64,000 nt of DNA, taken from the NCBI GenBank assembly GCA_026122225.1, contig JANEZZ010000809.1, forward strand, positions 1,118,501 to 1,182,500. The letters run 5' to 3'. The position numbers were made by a program, and so were the translations under genes. Below are positions 10,766 through 21,396 of this stretch, one piece after another. Origin of the DNA: Heloderma charlesbogerti (Eukaryota; Chordata; Lepidosauria; Squamata; Helodermatidae). The notes under the pieces are model-generated. The model searched no databases and was not told the origin of the DNA. It saw nothing but the letters and a program-made list of their open reading frames with translations. Each line of letters begins with the position of its first letter. Positions within the stretch are counted from its first letter, which is position 1.

Positions 10766-11121
10766 CAGGGTGAGGTTGAGCCTCTTTCAATCTGAGAGCT
10801 GAATTCTGTTTCAGAGAACCTCTTGGGGGCCACATTCCACTGATGGGTGGGGCTGAAGCAAAAAAGGGGCGGTGCCAAAAATACAACCACCCCACCCCAC
10901 CCCCAGCACATTGTAGCATAAAGCTCTTACTTCCAGTAACCAAGCCTTTGGAGAGCCTTTGAAACCTTTTAGAACAGGGAGAAAACTGTACAAACGCTGG
11001 GAAAGCACCAAATAATTGATCGTAGGGGGGAAGGTGGAGAGGATAGGGGAAGGTGGTATGACCATCTGGGGACCCCCAGAGGGCCAGATTTGGCCCCCAG
11101 GACTGAAGTTCCCCACCTCTG
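10766..11121. mobile_element. Non-autonomous hAT-like element with TSD
   Basis: Termini are CAGGGTGAGGTTGAGCC and CTTCCCCACCTCTG-type, the inverted CAGGGGTGnGGAAC of many hAT elements. The flanks CTCTAAGA and CTCAAAGG agree at 6 of 8 positions, as expected for an 8-bp hAT duplication. Internal landmarks (GAATTCTGTTTCAGAGAA, GGGCGGTGCC, ATTGTAGCATAAAGC) recur in six to eight other blocks, which defines a family of about 320-360 bp. There is no transposase frame. Confidence 0.75.
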
Positions 11122-11204
11122 CTCAAAGGAATTCAGGGCAGCATTTATGGGGCCCTTATCCCAGATTTATCCTCACAACAACCTTGCGAGGTAGGTTAGG
11201 CGGA

Positions 11205-11368
11205 GAGAATTCATTTCTCCCCAGCTACTGTGAAGATTGCAGCTTAAACCGGGGGAACGGGAAATTTGGGGGTCAGGGTGTGTGGCAGATGATGTCGGTG
11301 TCCCTGCTAATAAAAAGGTGCCGGCGTTGTGTCCCTGCAAACCCTGTCCCCACTACACCACTGCTTAT
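11205..11368 (+). repeat. Repeat family A, truncated copy
   Basis: CCAGCTACTGTGAAG, CCCTGCTAATAAAAAGGTGC and CCACTACACCACTGCTT match the right half of the 62040-62490 block. Confidence 0.6.
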
Positions 11369-11731
11369 GGTTGACATAACTACCGCTGCTTTGTATACAG
11401 TCCTGTACATCATTGTAAACATGTGTGCCTTTTTAGATGTTTGTCTATCACCGCCCCCCAAATTAACATCAGGAGGAGCCTGTCGATATGGATCGTGTTT
11501 GCGAAGGCCTTGATTTCACACATAGACATCTGAACTTGTTTGCAGGGGTGGGGTCGTCGTGCAGGACATCGTTGTTGCTCTGATGTTTTCTGCATGCTGG
11601 GAGTATGCAGAGAGGTTCCCACCCCCCTCTTGGCCTCTCTTCTTTCCCCTCCCTCATCTCTGTCCTCCTCTTCTCTTTCATCTCAGCATGGATGATATGC
11701 ATCCTTCATTTTTTAACCTTCTGCTCTCCAG

Positions 11732-11902
11732 AAAACTCGCACACACCCCTGCTGGAGGGCGCTGTGACTCAGATGACCCCCGAGGAGCATTACAGGCGCA
11801 TGATGTCGGCCCTCAACGAACATGGCACCTTTGAAGAGCAGCAGCAGCAGCAGCAGCGCCTCTACCAGCTGGCCAACAGCATGGCAGTTCCCAGCCACAG
11901 CG
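11732..11902 (+). CDS. SAMD11: SAMD11 internal exon with Q6 tract
   Basis: The exon follows CTTCTGCTCTCCAG and ends at GCG|GTGAGG. It enters with two bases that finish a codon and leaves with one base, G, which joins AT of the next exon to make Asp. The encoded piece includes VTQMTPEEHYRRMMSALNEH, then GTFEE, six Gln and RLYQL. It aligns with the human SAMD11 stretch around 'PEDHYRRLVSALSE' as I recall it. The six CAG codons replace what is a single Gln in human. No known domain lies here; the segment is upstream of the SAM domain. The preceding exon was not found. Identity is firm because the downstream exons follow in the same order as in SAMD11. A paralogous SAMD7 origin is unlikely because SAMD7 lacks this segment as far as I know. 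Confidence 0.93.
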
Positions 11903-11937
11903 GTGAGGACAGTTTTCTTTTGCAGTAGGAGAGGCAT

Positions 11938-12114
11938 TTCAACCTTTTAGAATGGGGGAAAAGCTGCACAGAAGCTGGGAAACTACCACATGATTGGTGT
12001 TTGGGGAAAAGGGGTGGGGCAAGGGGGAGTGGCTCTCTGGAGAACCCTGGAGGGCCTGACTGGGACCCCAGGAGTGCCCAATATGGCTCCCAGGCCTGAG
12101 TTTCTATACCCCTG
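11938..12114. mobile_element. hAT-like family copy, 5'-truncated
   Basis: The segment CCTTTTAGAATGGGGGAAA through GTTTCTATACCCCTGAG matches the right half of the 10766 family, including the GGCCTGAC and GGGACCCCAGGAG landmarks. The left half is missing. Confidence 0.6.
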
Positions 12115-12599
12115 AGCTAGAGGATGGGAAACCAAGGTGGTGTTAAGCTTGGAGGGTTTCTGTTGTTTCTCCAGCATTGTGGTTCTTTAAATGCTGGAGG
12201 TATGTGTGTGCAGGTATCTGTTGCAGAACTTTCGGATATTGGATGTCGTCTCTTAGAGCAGCCTTGCAAATTAAGTCCACAAAAACCAGTAGCCCACAAA
12301 AGATTTTGCTCGCTCTCCTACCCAGATGTACCTATCTCTTAGGTCATTTTGCCCTGTAAGATGAAAGGGGGGAAAAAATCCCTCCAACTTCGGTAAAGCG
12401 TTCCTGCTTGATCACCTGGAAGGAATTCTTAACTTGCCACAGGCGGCCAGGCAAGCAGCGGCTTAGAAGGCTGACTTTAGGGCAGGACTAGATGCCCAAT
12501 GAGATCCACTCCCTTCCGTCTCTAAACCCCTGGAATAGCAGAACCTCCTTGGGGAAAATAGGCTCAGTTGAGATCAGGTATACATTCTGTTTCTGCCAG

Positions 12600-12840
12600 T
12601 ACAAAGCACTGATTATCTGTGGGCACGCCCGGTGGCACCAAAGAAGGTTTAATAATTGAGGAACCTCTTTTTGTGCTTAATTGCTTTCCTCCCCCCCCCC
12701 CGCTTCTCTCGCGCATGCCTCTTTCCGTCAACATTAATCCCGCATTCTCCATTCTTCCCGCCTGGAACTGTCATCCCCGGAGCATCTGAGTGTCAATCAC
12801 TCTTGATTTGCAAACCGTCAGAGAGTGCAGCATTGTAAAT
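12600..12840. promoter_or_regulatory. Candidate conserved intronic element
   Basis: Unique sequence with GGTTTAATAATTGAGG, GCTTAATTGC, CATTAATCCCGC (bicoid-type TAATCC) and TTGTAAATAACAC. It lies 0.7 kb after the exon at 11732. Evidence is motif clustering and lack of repeats only. Confidence 0.22.
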
Positions 12841-13213
12841 AACACATCCTCTGTATGTGTGTGTGGGGTGGCGGAGGGGGGTCGGTGTTTGCTGGAAGAC
12901 AGGGGAGGGAGGAGGCGGGTGTGGGGAGGGTTTGGGTGGATTGCTGCGGTCATTCGAGATCAATACTGCTTCTGGAGCTGGCAGTGCATCAGGCTTTTAA
13001 ATTGCATCCCCCCCCCCCCCCGGCAGTAAGGCACAACTGGCCGTTTTCAGATAATTAATTTATGGAGACGTACAGTCACTGCCTGGAGAGAAACTCTGAG
13101 CTTTCAGTGTATTTTCTGGAGGGGTTGGTTCTCTCTCTCTCTCTCTCTCTCAAAACAAAATCTCCTCCTCTAAAAATTACTGAGTACATCTGTATGCACG
13201 TACATATTTACAG

Positions 13214-13300
13214 AATTTATTTATTTATTTATTAGATTTCTATACCTCCCAATAGCCAAAGCTCCATGGGCAGTTCCCAGAAATTAAAACCCCAAATACC
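13214..13300 (-). repeat. L2-like LINE 3' tail, reversed
   Basis: (TTTA)n followed by TTTCTATACCTCCCAATAGC and CCAAAGCTCC is the reverse complement of the tail at 6170-6235. Confidence 0.65.
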
Positions 13301-14036
13301 CATGCCATCCCAAGAAATTTTGCTGCCTGAGGCAAAGGACAGGGCAGCACTCCCTCCATTCCACCTACAGAAGCCCGACTGTACTGGCCGGTGAATCTTA
13401 CCTGGACACTGGTGACGGGACAGCATCCTCCACTGTGTGCTACAGCATCAGGCCAGCTTAGGGGTGCAAGGCAAGCTGCCTCTAATACACAGCTCTGTTG
13501 ATCTCTGTTCCTCAACAGAGGGGGATAGCCAAGGGGCTGCTGCTGCTGCCCCCTCCACACTACCCTTCATCTGCCGCTTGAGGCAACACTCTGCCTTATG
13601 GTAGGGCTGGCCCTGAAAATGCAACGTAATGGAAAACCTTCAAAAGTTTAAAGCACATTAAAAATGGAGTAAAATAGAAAAATTGGGATATATATTTAGT
13701 AGGGCTGTGATGTTTAATTGATTCATCTTTTTTTTAAATTAATCTATGAAAAAATATGCCACCTATTAATCAGACAGCAGTTCTTACTAATAATTAATAA
13801 TTCTGATCAATGCAAGTGCTTATAAAAATGGAATGGCAATCCCCGTCTTTAAAGAGGCATTCTCCCTTCTTGCAGACACAGGAGGGGATGCCTCTTCTAA
13901 GAGAATGTGCATCATCATCAGGTGTGCATCATCTAAAAAGCAAGGAAGTTGCGCTTTTAATTGAATAAGGCTCCTCTGATGAATCATTTAAATCCTATGA
14001 ATCATGAGTGAATCTTTGCCCTTGATGCCCAGACTG

Positions 14037-14160
14037 TAGGTTGGATCCAGACTTAGTTGCAATTAGAGCAGACTCTTTGAAATCACTGGGACCGTAAGGT
14101 ACTGACTAACGTAAGTCCCATTGATTTCGGTGGGCCTACTCTAAGCATAACAGTCTGAAT
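14037..14160. repeat. Foldback element with GTAAGTCCCATTGA core
   Basis: GGTTGGATCCAGACT at the left and AGTCTGAATCCAGTCC at the right are inverted partners. The centre contains GTAAGTCCCATTGATTTC. Related short foldbacks are at 36622-36715 and 57369-57463. Confidence 0.5.
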
Positions 14161-14321
14161 CCAGTCCAGTATCATACGAAGAGCCATGCTGGATCAGGCC
14201 AAAGGCATATGTGGTTCAGCATTCTGTACTCACAGTTGCTGGGAATGATGGAAGTTGCAGTTGAACACATCTGGAGCACACCAGTTGCAATGGGGTCTTG
14301 TGTTGGAACTTTTCTCCTAGA

Positions 14322-14352
<31 letters not shown>
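14322..14352. repeat. (GTCT)n microsatellite
   Basis: About seven tandem GTCT units. Confidence 0.9.
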
Positions 14353-14353
<1 letters not shown>

Positions 14354-14711
14354 ATTCCAGCAGAAGGATAAAGGCATCAAAGAGTGTAATAAATAAAGCA
14401 CTGTCTGCTTCCTCCAAGTGTGGTACAAACAGCTACTAATTAGCACTCACTAATTACCTGGCCATGGAAGGATTAACTCTGCTCCTGGTTTACAGAAGGA
14501 GGAGACGGGGAAGCAGTTAAGCTGTCTTAGCTGTTTGAACGTGCTTGGATGAAGATCTCAAATGGAGGGACAGTAACTTGTTAATATCAGGTTGATTACC
14601 TTCTTTACAAGGAACACTGGGGAAGAGGTTATGACCCAGAGTGCCGTTTCATGGAGGGAAGGAAAGATTTATCGTGAGGAGGAAGCAAGATTCACAGTGA
14701 CTGGGTTTCCA

Positions 14712-14993
14712 CAACACACTAACCCACACTCAGTGGTTGAGTGTGGGTTATTTTTGAACTGTGAGTTAGCATATTTTCTGATCTCAGGACATTTTCCACA
14801 GGGTAGTTGTTAACCATGCAGTGTGGCTTATTTTTCCCAAACAAGCCACCTTGAGAACCCGTGGTTTGTTGCTGGGTTGTTCAAGGTGGTTAGAAAGCCA
14901 CCTGCAGAAAATGTCCTGGGTTCAGAAAACACGCTAGCCCATGGTTCAACAACAGCCCACACTCAACCACTGAGTGTAAGTTAGCGTGCTGTG
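14712..14993. repeat. Long inverted repeat, about 280 bp with arms over 80 bp
   Basis: The left arm (14715-14796) is the near complement of the right arm (14908-14990). For example, AGGACATTTTC pairs with GAAAATGTCCT, and AACCCACACTCAGTGGTTGA pairs with TCAACCACTGAGTGTAAGTT with few changes. The left arm also contains its own hairpin AACCCACACTCA-GTGG-TTGAGTGTGGGTT. It is a foldback element with no coding content. Confidence 0.75.
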
Positions 14994-15311
14994 TGAATAG
15001 TCCCTGTGTGTTTTGTAAGCCTGCTCTTGAGGAAACCTCCATATTCAGAGGTACTGTACCTCTCCAAGCCAGTTTTAGCAGGGGGGAGCTGCTATTGTTT
15101 TGCTTCTGGGCTTCCCGATTGCCTCTGGTCATCAACCGTGGCAAGCAGGGTGCCAGACTTAGATGGACCTTTCGCCTGATCCGGCAGGGGTCTCCTTATG
15201 TTCAAGATTAAATTAAAAAATGGCAACAATAAAATAAATCCCATGTGGTCTGGGGAAACTGGTGGCAGTGGGGCATGGCAGCCTTTCCCACGCTTCCCAG
15301 GGATGACCATT

Positions 15312-15395
15312 TTGTTTCCGTTTTTACAGATGGGGAAACTGAGGCTGGGAGTGAACCCACGGCTTGAGCAAAGCTGCTCAGTGAGTCCCTGTCTT
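15312..15395 (+). repeat. MIR-like SINE relic
   Basis: TTTACAGATGGGGAAACTGA and GGCTGGGAGTGAACCCACGG match the conserved right part of MIR-type SINEs. Confidence 0.55.
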
Positions 15396-16859
15396 GAGTA
15401 GAGTGCAGTTTTTTAAAATAAAAAGCTCGGAGTCCATCACTGTGCTTATACACACATAAACCTTGCAGTGGTGTAGCTAGGTAATTTTAGACCATGGATG
15501 TAATGGTCTTACCGGGGGGGAGGGGGGGTGTCTTTAGATAACCATGTGTATTAGTTCAGTTATGAAGCACACAGCTAACATTTCTCCCCACCCTCCCACT
15601 GTTTTCTATGCTTTAAAACTGCTTCTGCCTTCCTGATATGTTAGAAACAACAACACAACTGTTTGCCAACCCTTATTTAAAAACAACCACACAGCACATG
15701 AGCAGCTGTGCATTTTGCACTCGCTTTAATAGTAGCACCACAGTGACTACAGAGCAATAAAATGGAGTTAGTTCCGCACCTGCCGCTCCCTGGGTTGTCA
15801 TGGGGTCGGGGGCTGGACGTTGGTCCTGGGATCTGACCCCAGCTGCCCTGTTGAACCCTTGCTGGACAGACACCCTCTTGTCTCAGTTAAATAACCACCT
15901 GCAGGGCTCACTCTCCCCACCGTCAACCCCCCTCTCCTTTGCCTGAACTGTTTACCAGCTTCAAGTGCATGATTCACCGCTTCCCTTTTCCCCCTTGCTC
16001 GGAATTCCCCACACATGCCCAGAGGCTGAGCCCCAAGAGCGCTCCCGGCAGTGGCGAGCAGGCAGCCCACGCACTAACACCACCTGAGGCAGATGCTTCT
16101 CACACTCCCATTAGCAAATGCCAAACCGCCACCGCTACCACCCCCTCCTCCCTTTCCTGTCTCTCTCCTCTCTCTCTGTCACTCTCTCTCTCTGCCCCCT
16201 TCTAGAAAGCAGTCTCTTCCTTGCAGCTCGAAACTCAAGCCAAAGGATGGGGACAAACATTGGTCAAGACAGACTTAGCGTGGCAAGAGCGATATATAAA
16301 TGGCCACTGCTGGGATAGAAATAAATCTCAGGCAGCCAGAGCAAGCCAAGGCAAGCAGGGGGGGGGGGGGCTGTGGGGAGGGGGAAAAAGAGAAACCCCA
16401 GCAGGCGAATGAGTTATTGCCAGCCGCTCCCTCTACATCCTTCTCACAGAGGGCAGGCAGGGGAGGGAGCAGAAGAGAAGAAGCTGCAAGAAGATATGGT
16501 GTTTGCAGTGATGTTAGTGCAGGAGTTGAAGGATCTGGCTACTTGGTCATAGACAAGCTATTAAGCAGGGAAGCTGGGATGCAGGAGGCGTGAGTCCCTG
16601 GGCAAGCAAGGAGACAGGTGCCACTAGCCAGGTCTTTCAGGCCAGCAGGAAAGCGCCAACCTGACTAAGTAAAAGCCAAGCCTGGCCCAGTAGTTCTTAT
16701 AGGCCTAGGAGGTCAGGGGAAACCAAAGGGCTGACTGAGTAGGTGAAGCCATCTCAGCCCTGCAAACCTTCAAGCCTCCAGCCCCCAAATGGTCCCTGCT
16801 CTCAAGGTTTGTGACATGGAGGCGGTGCAGTAAGAAATGGATTTGGGCAGGGCCCTTCG

Positions 16860-17050
16860 AGTGTTCAAACTTGCTTCACATATACATTGTCTCGGGCATC
16901 CGTACAACTACTCTGCAAGGTAGGCCAGCGTCGCCGCTATCCTCAGGATTGCAGGGGGGTTGGCTGGGCTGCAGCCAAGAGAGTAAGTGGATTGCTTAAG
17001 GCTACCCTGTGAGTTCGCAACTAGGCTGAGATTTGAACTCAGTGGGGTTT
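16860..17050 (+). repeat. MIR-like SINE relic
   Basis: CAACTACTCTGCAAGGTAGG, AAGAGAGTAAGTGGATTGC and GCTGAGATTTGAACTCAG follow the order of MIR-type SINE right halves. Confidence 0.5.
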
Positions 17051-17867
17051 AAGGAGGTCCCTGCTGGATCAGACAGAAGGTTTATTTGGCCCAGAATCCC
17101 TGTTTCTAACGGAATGCTTTGGGGAAGTTGATGTGGGGGTGGGGTGGTAGATGAAGGTAGTATGCGTTCCCCATTGTTGCCCCCAGCAGTGGGTACTTAG
17201 GGGCATACTCCCTTTAAACATGAAAGTTCTATCCATCTTGTGGCAGTGAGTTCCATAAGGTAATGAAGACTCAGTTCACTTCCTGGTTCAGAGCTCACTC
17301 TCTTAGCCACTCGGCTAAACTAGCTTTCAACAAGGAGATGACAATAAAGTTTTTTAAGATGGCAGTTTTAGAAACAAGTGGGGTACGTCCAGAAGGCTTC
17401 TGGCATCTCCTGGGTCCGAGTACTGGACTGCACAGCAAGGAGCATGGAAAACACCCCCAGGAAAGCCAGGTATCCAGACCCTCCAGGCTGGAAAATTTCC
17501 ATCATGCTTCCTTGATGATGGAGGAAATCCCTCGATGGCATCTGCCAAATGTATGAACAGGCAGAAAAACCCTGGTGGGCTGCATATCTGAGATGCAGGG
17601 AGCAGAGTCAGCGAACTCCCCTCCCCGGTGCCTTCCTATCTCATTTCCAGTGCTGTGCAGAACTAGGATTGTGTTCTCCCCCTCTTCCTGCAACACCCTT
17701 CAGAGTGCGAGTGGCTGTGGGATGAATCCGTTTAGGTTCCTTGGCTCCCAGACCTTGTCCATGCAGTCACTTCTGAAGTGGCGAGGTTGTCCTGAGTTGA
17801 CTACAAGCCAGGCTACCCTTTTGCCTGTGGCCCACCGAACCTTAGAACGGGGCCTGGAGCAAGAGTG

Positions 17868-17995
17868 GGGAACTTGTGGACCTCCAGATGTTTTGGCCTA
17901 CAACTCCCATCAGCCCCAGCCAGCATAGCCAGTGGCAAGGGATCATGGGAGTTGTGGGCCAAAACATCGGGGGGGGGGCTCAAGTTGATCACGCG
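17868..17995. mobile_element. Foldback hAT-like element
   Basis: CCTCCAGATGTTTTGGCC, CTACAACTCCCATCAGCCCC and the inverse ATCATGGGAGTTGTGGGCC then AAAACATC form a long hairpin. The ends read AGTGGGGAACTTGTGG and, inverted, CTCAAGTTGATCAC. Confidence 0.7.
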
Positions 17996-18452
17996 TGGCC
18001 TGGAGGATGCTATTGCAAAGGTTGATACCATGTCTTGCGCCAGGTCAGACCATTCATACAGGATGGTCTACTCTGACAGGTGGCGACTTCCCAGAGTCTC
18101 AGACTGAGGTCTTTCCCATTACCAGTAGGCAAGGATCATAGCCACCATTCTGTGCATGGTTGTGTGAAATTCTGAGTTCCGAAACACCCAGATAATCCAA
18201 CTTTGGTGGCCTGTATAAATTATGCAAACTGAGCAAGTCCGGGTTTCCCTTATTTTCCATAATTTATTCTGCCGTTTGCCCCATCTTACATGCTTCAGCA
18301 AGAGGAAGCGAGGAGAAGAGGAAGCAAGGAGCTACAGATTACAAAGGCGGCCACTTACTTAGCCCATTTTATTCAGCCACCATCCCTCTGGCTTCTGAGA
18401 TTTTGGCAGGCATCACTCACATGCTTACGAGCTTATTTTCATAACCCTAAGC

Positions 18453-18791
18453 CAGGGGTGGGCAACAGCCCTGCCCCCCCAGTGCAGCCCCCACTGCCTC
18501 CCCATTTGGCCCTCTTTATTTTATTTTTTCAGGATAAAAAGGGGGCGGAGTCAGTTTGCTGCTGAAATTGGGCAGCAGACTGCTATGGTGGCGTAGAATT
18601 CACAAATTTACATTGAAAACAAGCTGAATTTGTCCATTCTTAGCCTCTGTAGCCATTACAGAGGCTTGGAACAGATTCCCTCTCCTCTCCTCCCCTCCCC
18701 TCCCCTCCCCTCCCCTTTTTTTGGGGGGGGCTACACTGGTGGCAGCAGAAGTGCAGCCTGCAACAAGACCACCCGGAGTTGCCTGCTCCTG
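18453..18791. mobile_element. Non-autonomous hAT element with TIR and 8-bp TSD
   Basis: The ends are CAGGGGTGGGCAAC and GTTGCCTGCTCCTG, inverted repeats agreeing at 12 of 14 positions. The flanks CCCTAAGC (18445-18452) and CCCTAAGT (18792-18799) are an 8-bp target-site duplication with one change. The termini and duplication length are those of the hAT superfamily. The 339-bp interior, with a (CTCCC)n run at 18684-18715, cannot encode a transposase. Confidence 0.88.
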
Positions 18792-19319
18792 CCCTAAGTG
18801 TTAGCAACTCTTCTTCGTCTTCTTTTTAGTGAAAATTCTCTGGGTTCTGAATTCTTTGGCCAACCTACTGTACCACTGCACATCTTTTTAATGCTGCTTC
18901 GTGGGCTAATTATATGTAGTAGCAGCATGACTTGTGTGTTAGGACATGGGCCATGCCAGATTTAAAGCAGAGAAGGGGCCAGCAGTGGGTGCTGAGTTCT
19001 TCCCTCAAAACTACCTCTCCCCAGCTGGTTTTCTCATCACGGGAGAAAAATGGCTGGGGACGAAGGATGTCTAATTTCTTCTCTTTCTTTTTTCTTTTTA
19101 CTGGCAGACGGGGGGAAGAATTCATTACTGCTTCCTTCTCTTCTTTCAGTTACCCCTTGTGTGTTAAACAAATTCAACAGTGGCCTCTCTTCTAATGCTG
19201 CTGTCATATATGATTGCCTCCATCCCCAATTTTCTAGCTTTCTTTTTATAAACGTTCCTCCTTCAGACAAAGTCAAATGATGAACAGCTGTCCCTCCTGC
19301 AGCGACAGGCAGCCGAATC

Positions 19320-19700
19320 TCAAGGGCCGGCATGGTTGGGGACCTGCTGAAGGCACCCCCCCCCCAGCAGTGGCCCACTGAAATGGGCCTCCTGGAGTCG
19401 CTCCTGCTGGTCACCATTGCAACAGCTTGCTCACCTGTCTCTTGCTGTGGCCCAGACTACGGTGGCGGAGAGGAGGAGAAGCGGGAAATGCCGCCGCCTC
19501 CTTGCTCCCTGGCTCTCTGCCTGTCAAGCCAGCGAGCGTCAGCAGTGACGAGGAAGGGGAGGAGGAGCGAGAACAGCTGGTGACAATGGCAGTGAGAAGG
19601 TAGACACACTGAGGGAGGGGCCTCATGGAGGGTGTCTTGCCCAAGGGCCCTCCAGAACCTGGAGCAGTACTAGGCAGCGATGGCCTCAGGATGTTGAGAG
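19320..19700. repeat. GC-rich dispersed repeat family C
   Basis: The order GGCATGGTTGGGGACCTGC, CTTGCTCCCTGGCTCTCTGC and AGAACAGCTGGTGACAATGG is shared with 34120-34475 and 48312-48668 and, in part, with 49300-49445. The copies carry spurious open frames because of their composition. Confidence 0.65.
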
Positions 19701-20412
19701 CTGAGGTCAGATGCACCCCCAGCTAATGCCTGGATCTGACACTGGGATTTGTAGCAGCCCTTAGATCCATTTTGTCTTTCAAAACTGCTGTCTTTCATTT
19801 TGTGCTCCTCTTCACAGCCATGAGGACTTCTAGAGCCCTTTAAAAAATAATAATAATGGAAACTGAGATTCTCGGCATACTAAATCCCATTTTGTCGCCA
19901 GACATACATAATACACGTGGCCTGCATGATAGCCAGCTGTGCCGTTCCAGTGTGGGTGTGACAGGGCTGCAAATAGATGGATATCAGATGAGCAGGTTCA
20001 TTCGGCCAGGGGTAGCTGCACGCTTCGCCCCTTCGCCTTCGTTGTGATATAAGCATTCCGCGCTCAGCTCTGCCCTTTGCTTGGGCCAAGTAGCTATTTC
20101 TGTACAATCTGCTGTGGCCTCCTCCTGCCCCGCTGCTTCTTCTTTTTTTCCAGAAACCTTCCTCTTGGGTTCGTTGCACAATTTCCTCTGACTTGCCAAA
20201 GCCAAAATCAGTGGGGGAGTGCAAAGCCAGGGGGCGGACAGGGGGCGGCGGGGGAGATGGCTGGCTGGCTCAACTCAAACATACCTTCCTTTGCTGTGTA
20301 ACAGCGTCTAGGAACTCTTTTTAAAGGCCTGGTTTAGGCAGGAAACTTTCAACTGCTCATATTGCAGCCAATAGACACAGCAGCGGGTCGATTACTTGGG
20401 CTGCGATTCCAC

Positions 20413-20430
20413 CCCTTCCTTCCTTCCTTC

Positions 20431-20485
<55 letters not shown>

Positions 20486-20520
20486 TCCTCTCTCTCTCTC
20501 TCTCTCTCTCTCCCCCCCCC
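20413..20520. repeat. Polypyrimidine tract: (TTCC)n(TTTC)n(CT)n(C)n
   Basis: A virtually pure pyrimidine run of about 108 bases with three changing repeat units. The complementary purine strand is followed 120 bases later by a (GA)n run at 20641-20673. Confidence 0.95.
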
Positions 20521-20638
20521 TTCCCATCCCCAACTCCCCACACCTGAGTGTTGACAGGAGGAATCTCCTCTCTGTTGTCCTGTAATTCTCTTAGCTAATC
20601 CCCTTTGACACTCTGAAGGAGTCTGATTTTCATTAGAG

Positions 20639-20640
<2 letters not shown>

Positions 20641-20673
<33 letters not shown>
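20641..20673. repeat. (GA)n microsatellite
   Basis: About 15 GA units, opposite in strand sense to the pyrimidine tract at 20413-20520. Confidence 0.95.
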
Positions 20674-20675
<2 letters not shown>

Positions 20676-21396
20676 GTGTCTCTTTGTAGACCAAGTTTCG
20701 TGGAGAGAGAGAGGGGAGAACCAGCCAAGCCTTGGGGCAAGAAGGAGGGGTGATAGTGCAAGGAGCGTCCCCTGGACCCCGTGACTCTGTAAGGTTGGAA
20801 ATGGGCTCTAGAGGAAGTGAGAAAGAGGGGCGCCTCTGAAGACATGAAAAAAGGAGGTAGTGGTCTTCACGCTGCCTCTCCAGCCCTCCACTCTCCCTGA
20901 CCTGGGGCTGAAGGGGGCTGGCTCTGTTCTTCGGGGGTTTGGGGTTTCCTTTTTTACTCAGCCGCCATCCTCTTCAGATTAATCTGCACAGCTGCAGAGG
21001 GGAGCAAGCTTCCTGGCTTTTTCTGTCACTCCAGGAAGGGAGGAGGAGGAGAGACATGGGAGAGTCAGTCTGTTTGGCATTTGTGTGCACGCATGCAGCC
21101 AACTGCAGCTTGTTTGCAGCTTCCCCAGCAAGTCAGTTCTGTAGAAGACCGGATGTAACCTGGTTTCTGCTGTGGCAGTCGCTCCCTCTGCTCTTCAAGC
21201 CCTTGCGCCTGCTTGCAGTCGTGTAGGGCCTGATTGCAGCTAGCTAGTGGCAAAGGAAAGGTACTTTGCACATGCTCAGAGACATACGCACAGAGGTTCT
21301 GGGCCTCAACCCCAGTGAGCCGTGATTGTGATTAACTCCTGGAGGGGTTCCCTGCTTGCCCACGAACTCACCCGGGTTTTTCTCCTTCCTCTGCAG

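Larger units (their letters stand above)
1..11731 (+). other. SAMD11: Intron (or upstream DNA) left of the first SAMD11 exon seen
   Basis: No coding exon could be recognised here. The exon at 11732 starts in mid-codon, so at least one upstream coding exon must exist. I searched by eye for the conserved N-terminal SAMD11 segments and found none, so they probably lie before base 1. The stretch holds CR1 and L2-like LINE tails, tRNA-derived SINEs, foldback and hAT-like elements (listed separately), GC-rich blocks around 5.1-5.3 and 7.6-8.6 kb, and otherwise unremarkable single-copy sequence. Whether this is intron or lies partly 5' of an internal promoter cannot be decided from sequence alone. 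Confidence 0.6.
11903..21396 (+). other. SAMD11: SAMD11 intron, 9.5 kb
   Basis: The intron runs from GTGAGG to TTCCTCTGCAG. It holds a truncated hAT-like copy, an L2-like tail, foldback elements, two MIR-like SINE relics, a well-defined hAT element at 18453, a GC-rich repeat family copy at 19320, and long pyrimidine tracts near 20.4 kb. No other exon is needed: the codon phases of the flanking exons join directly. Confidence 0.85.
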
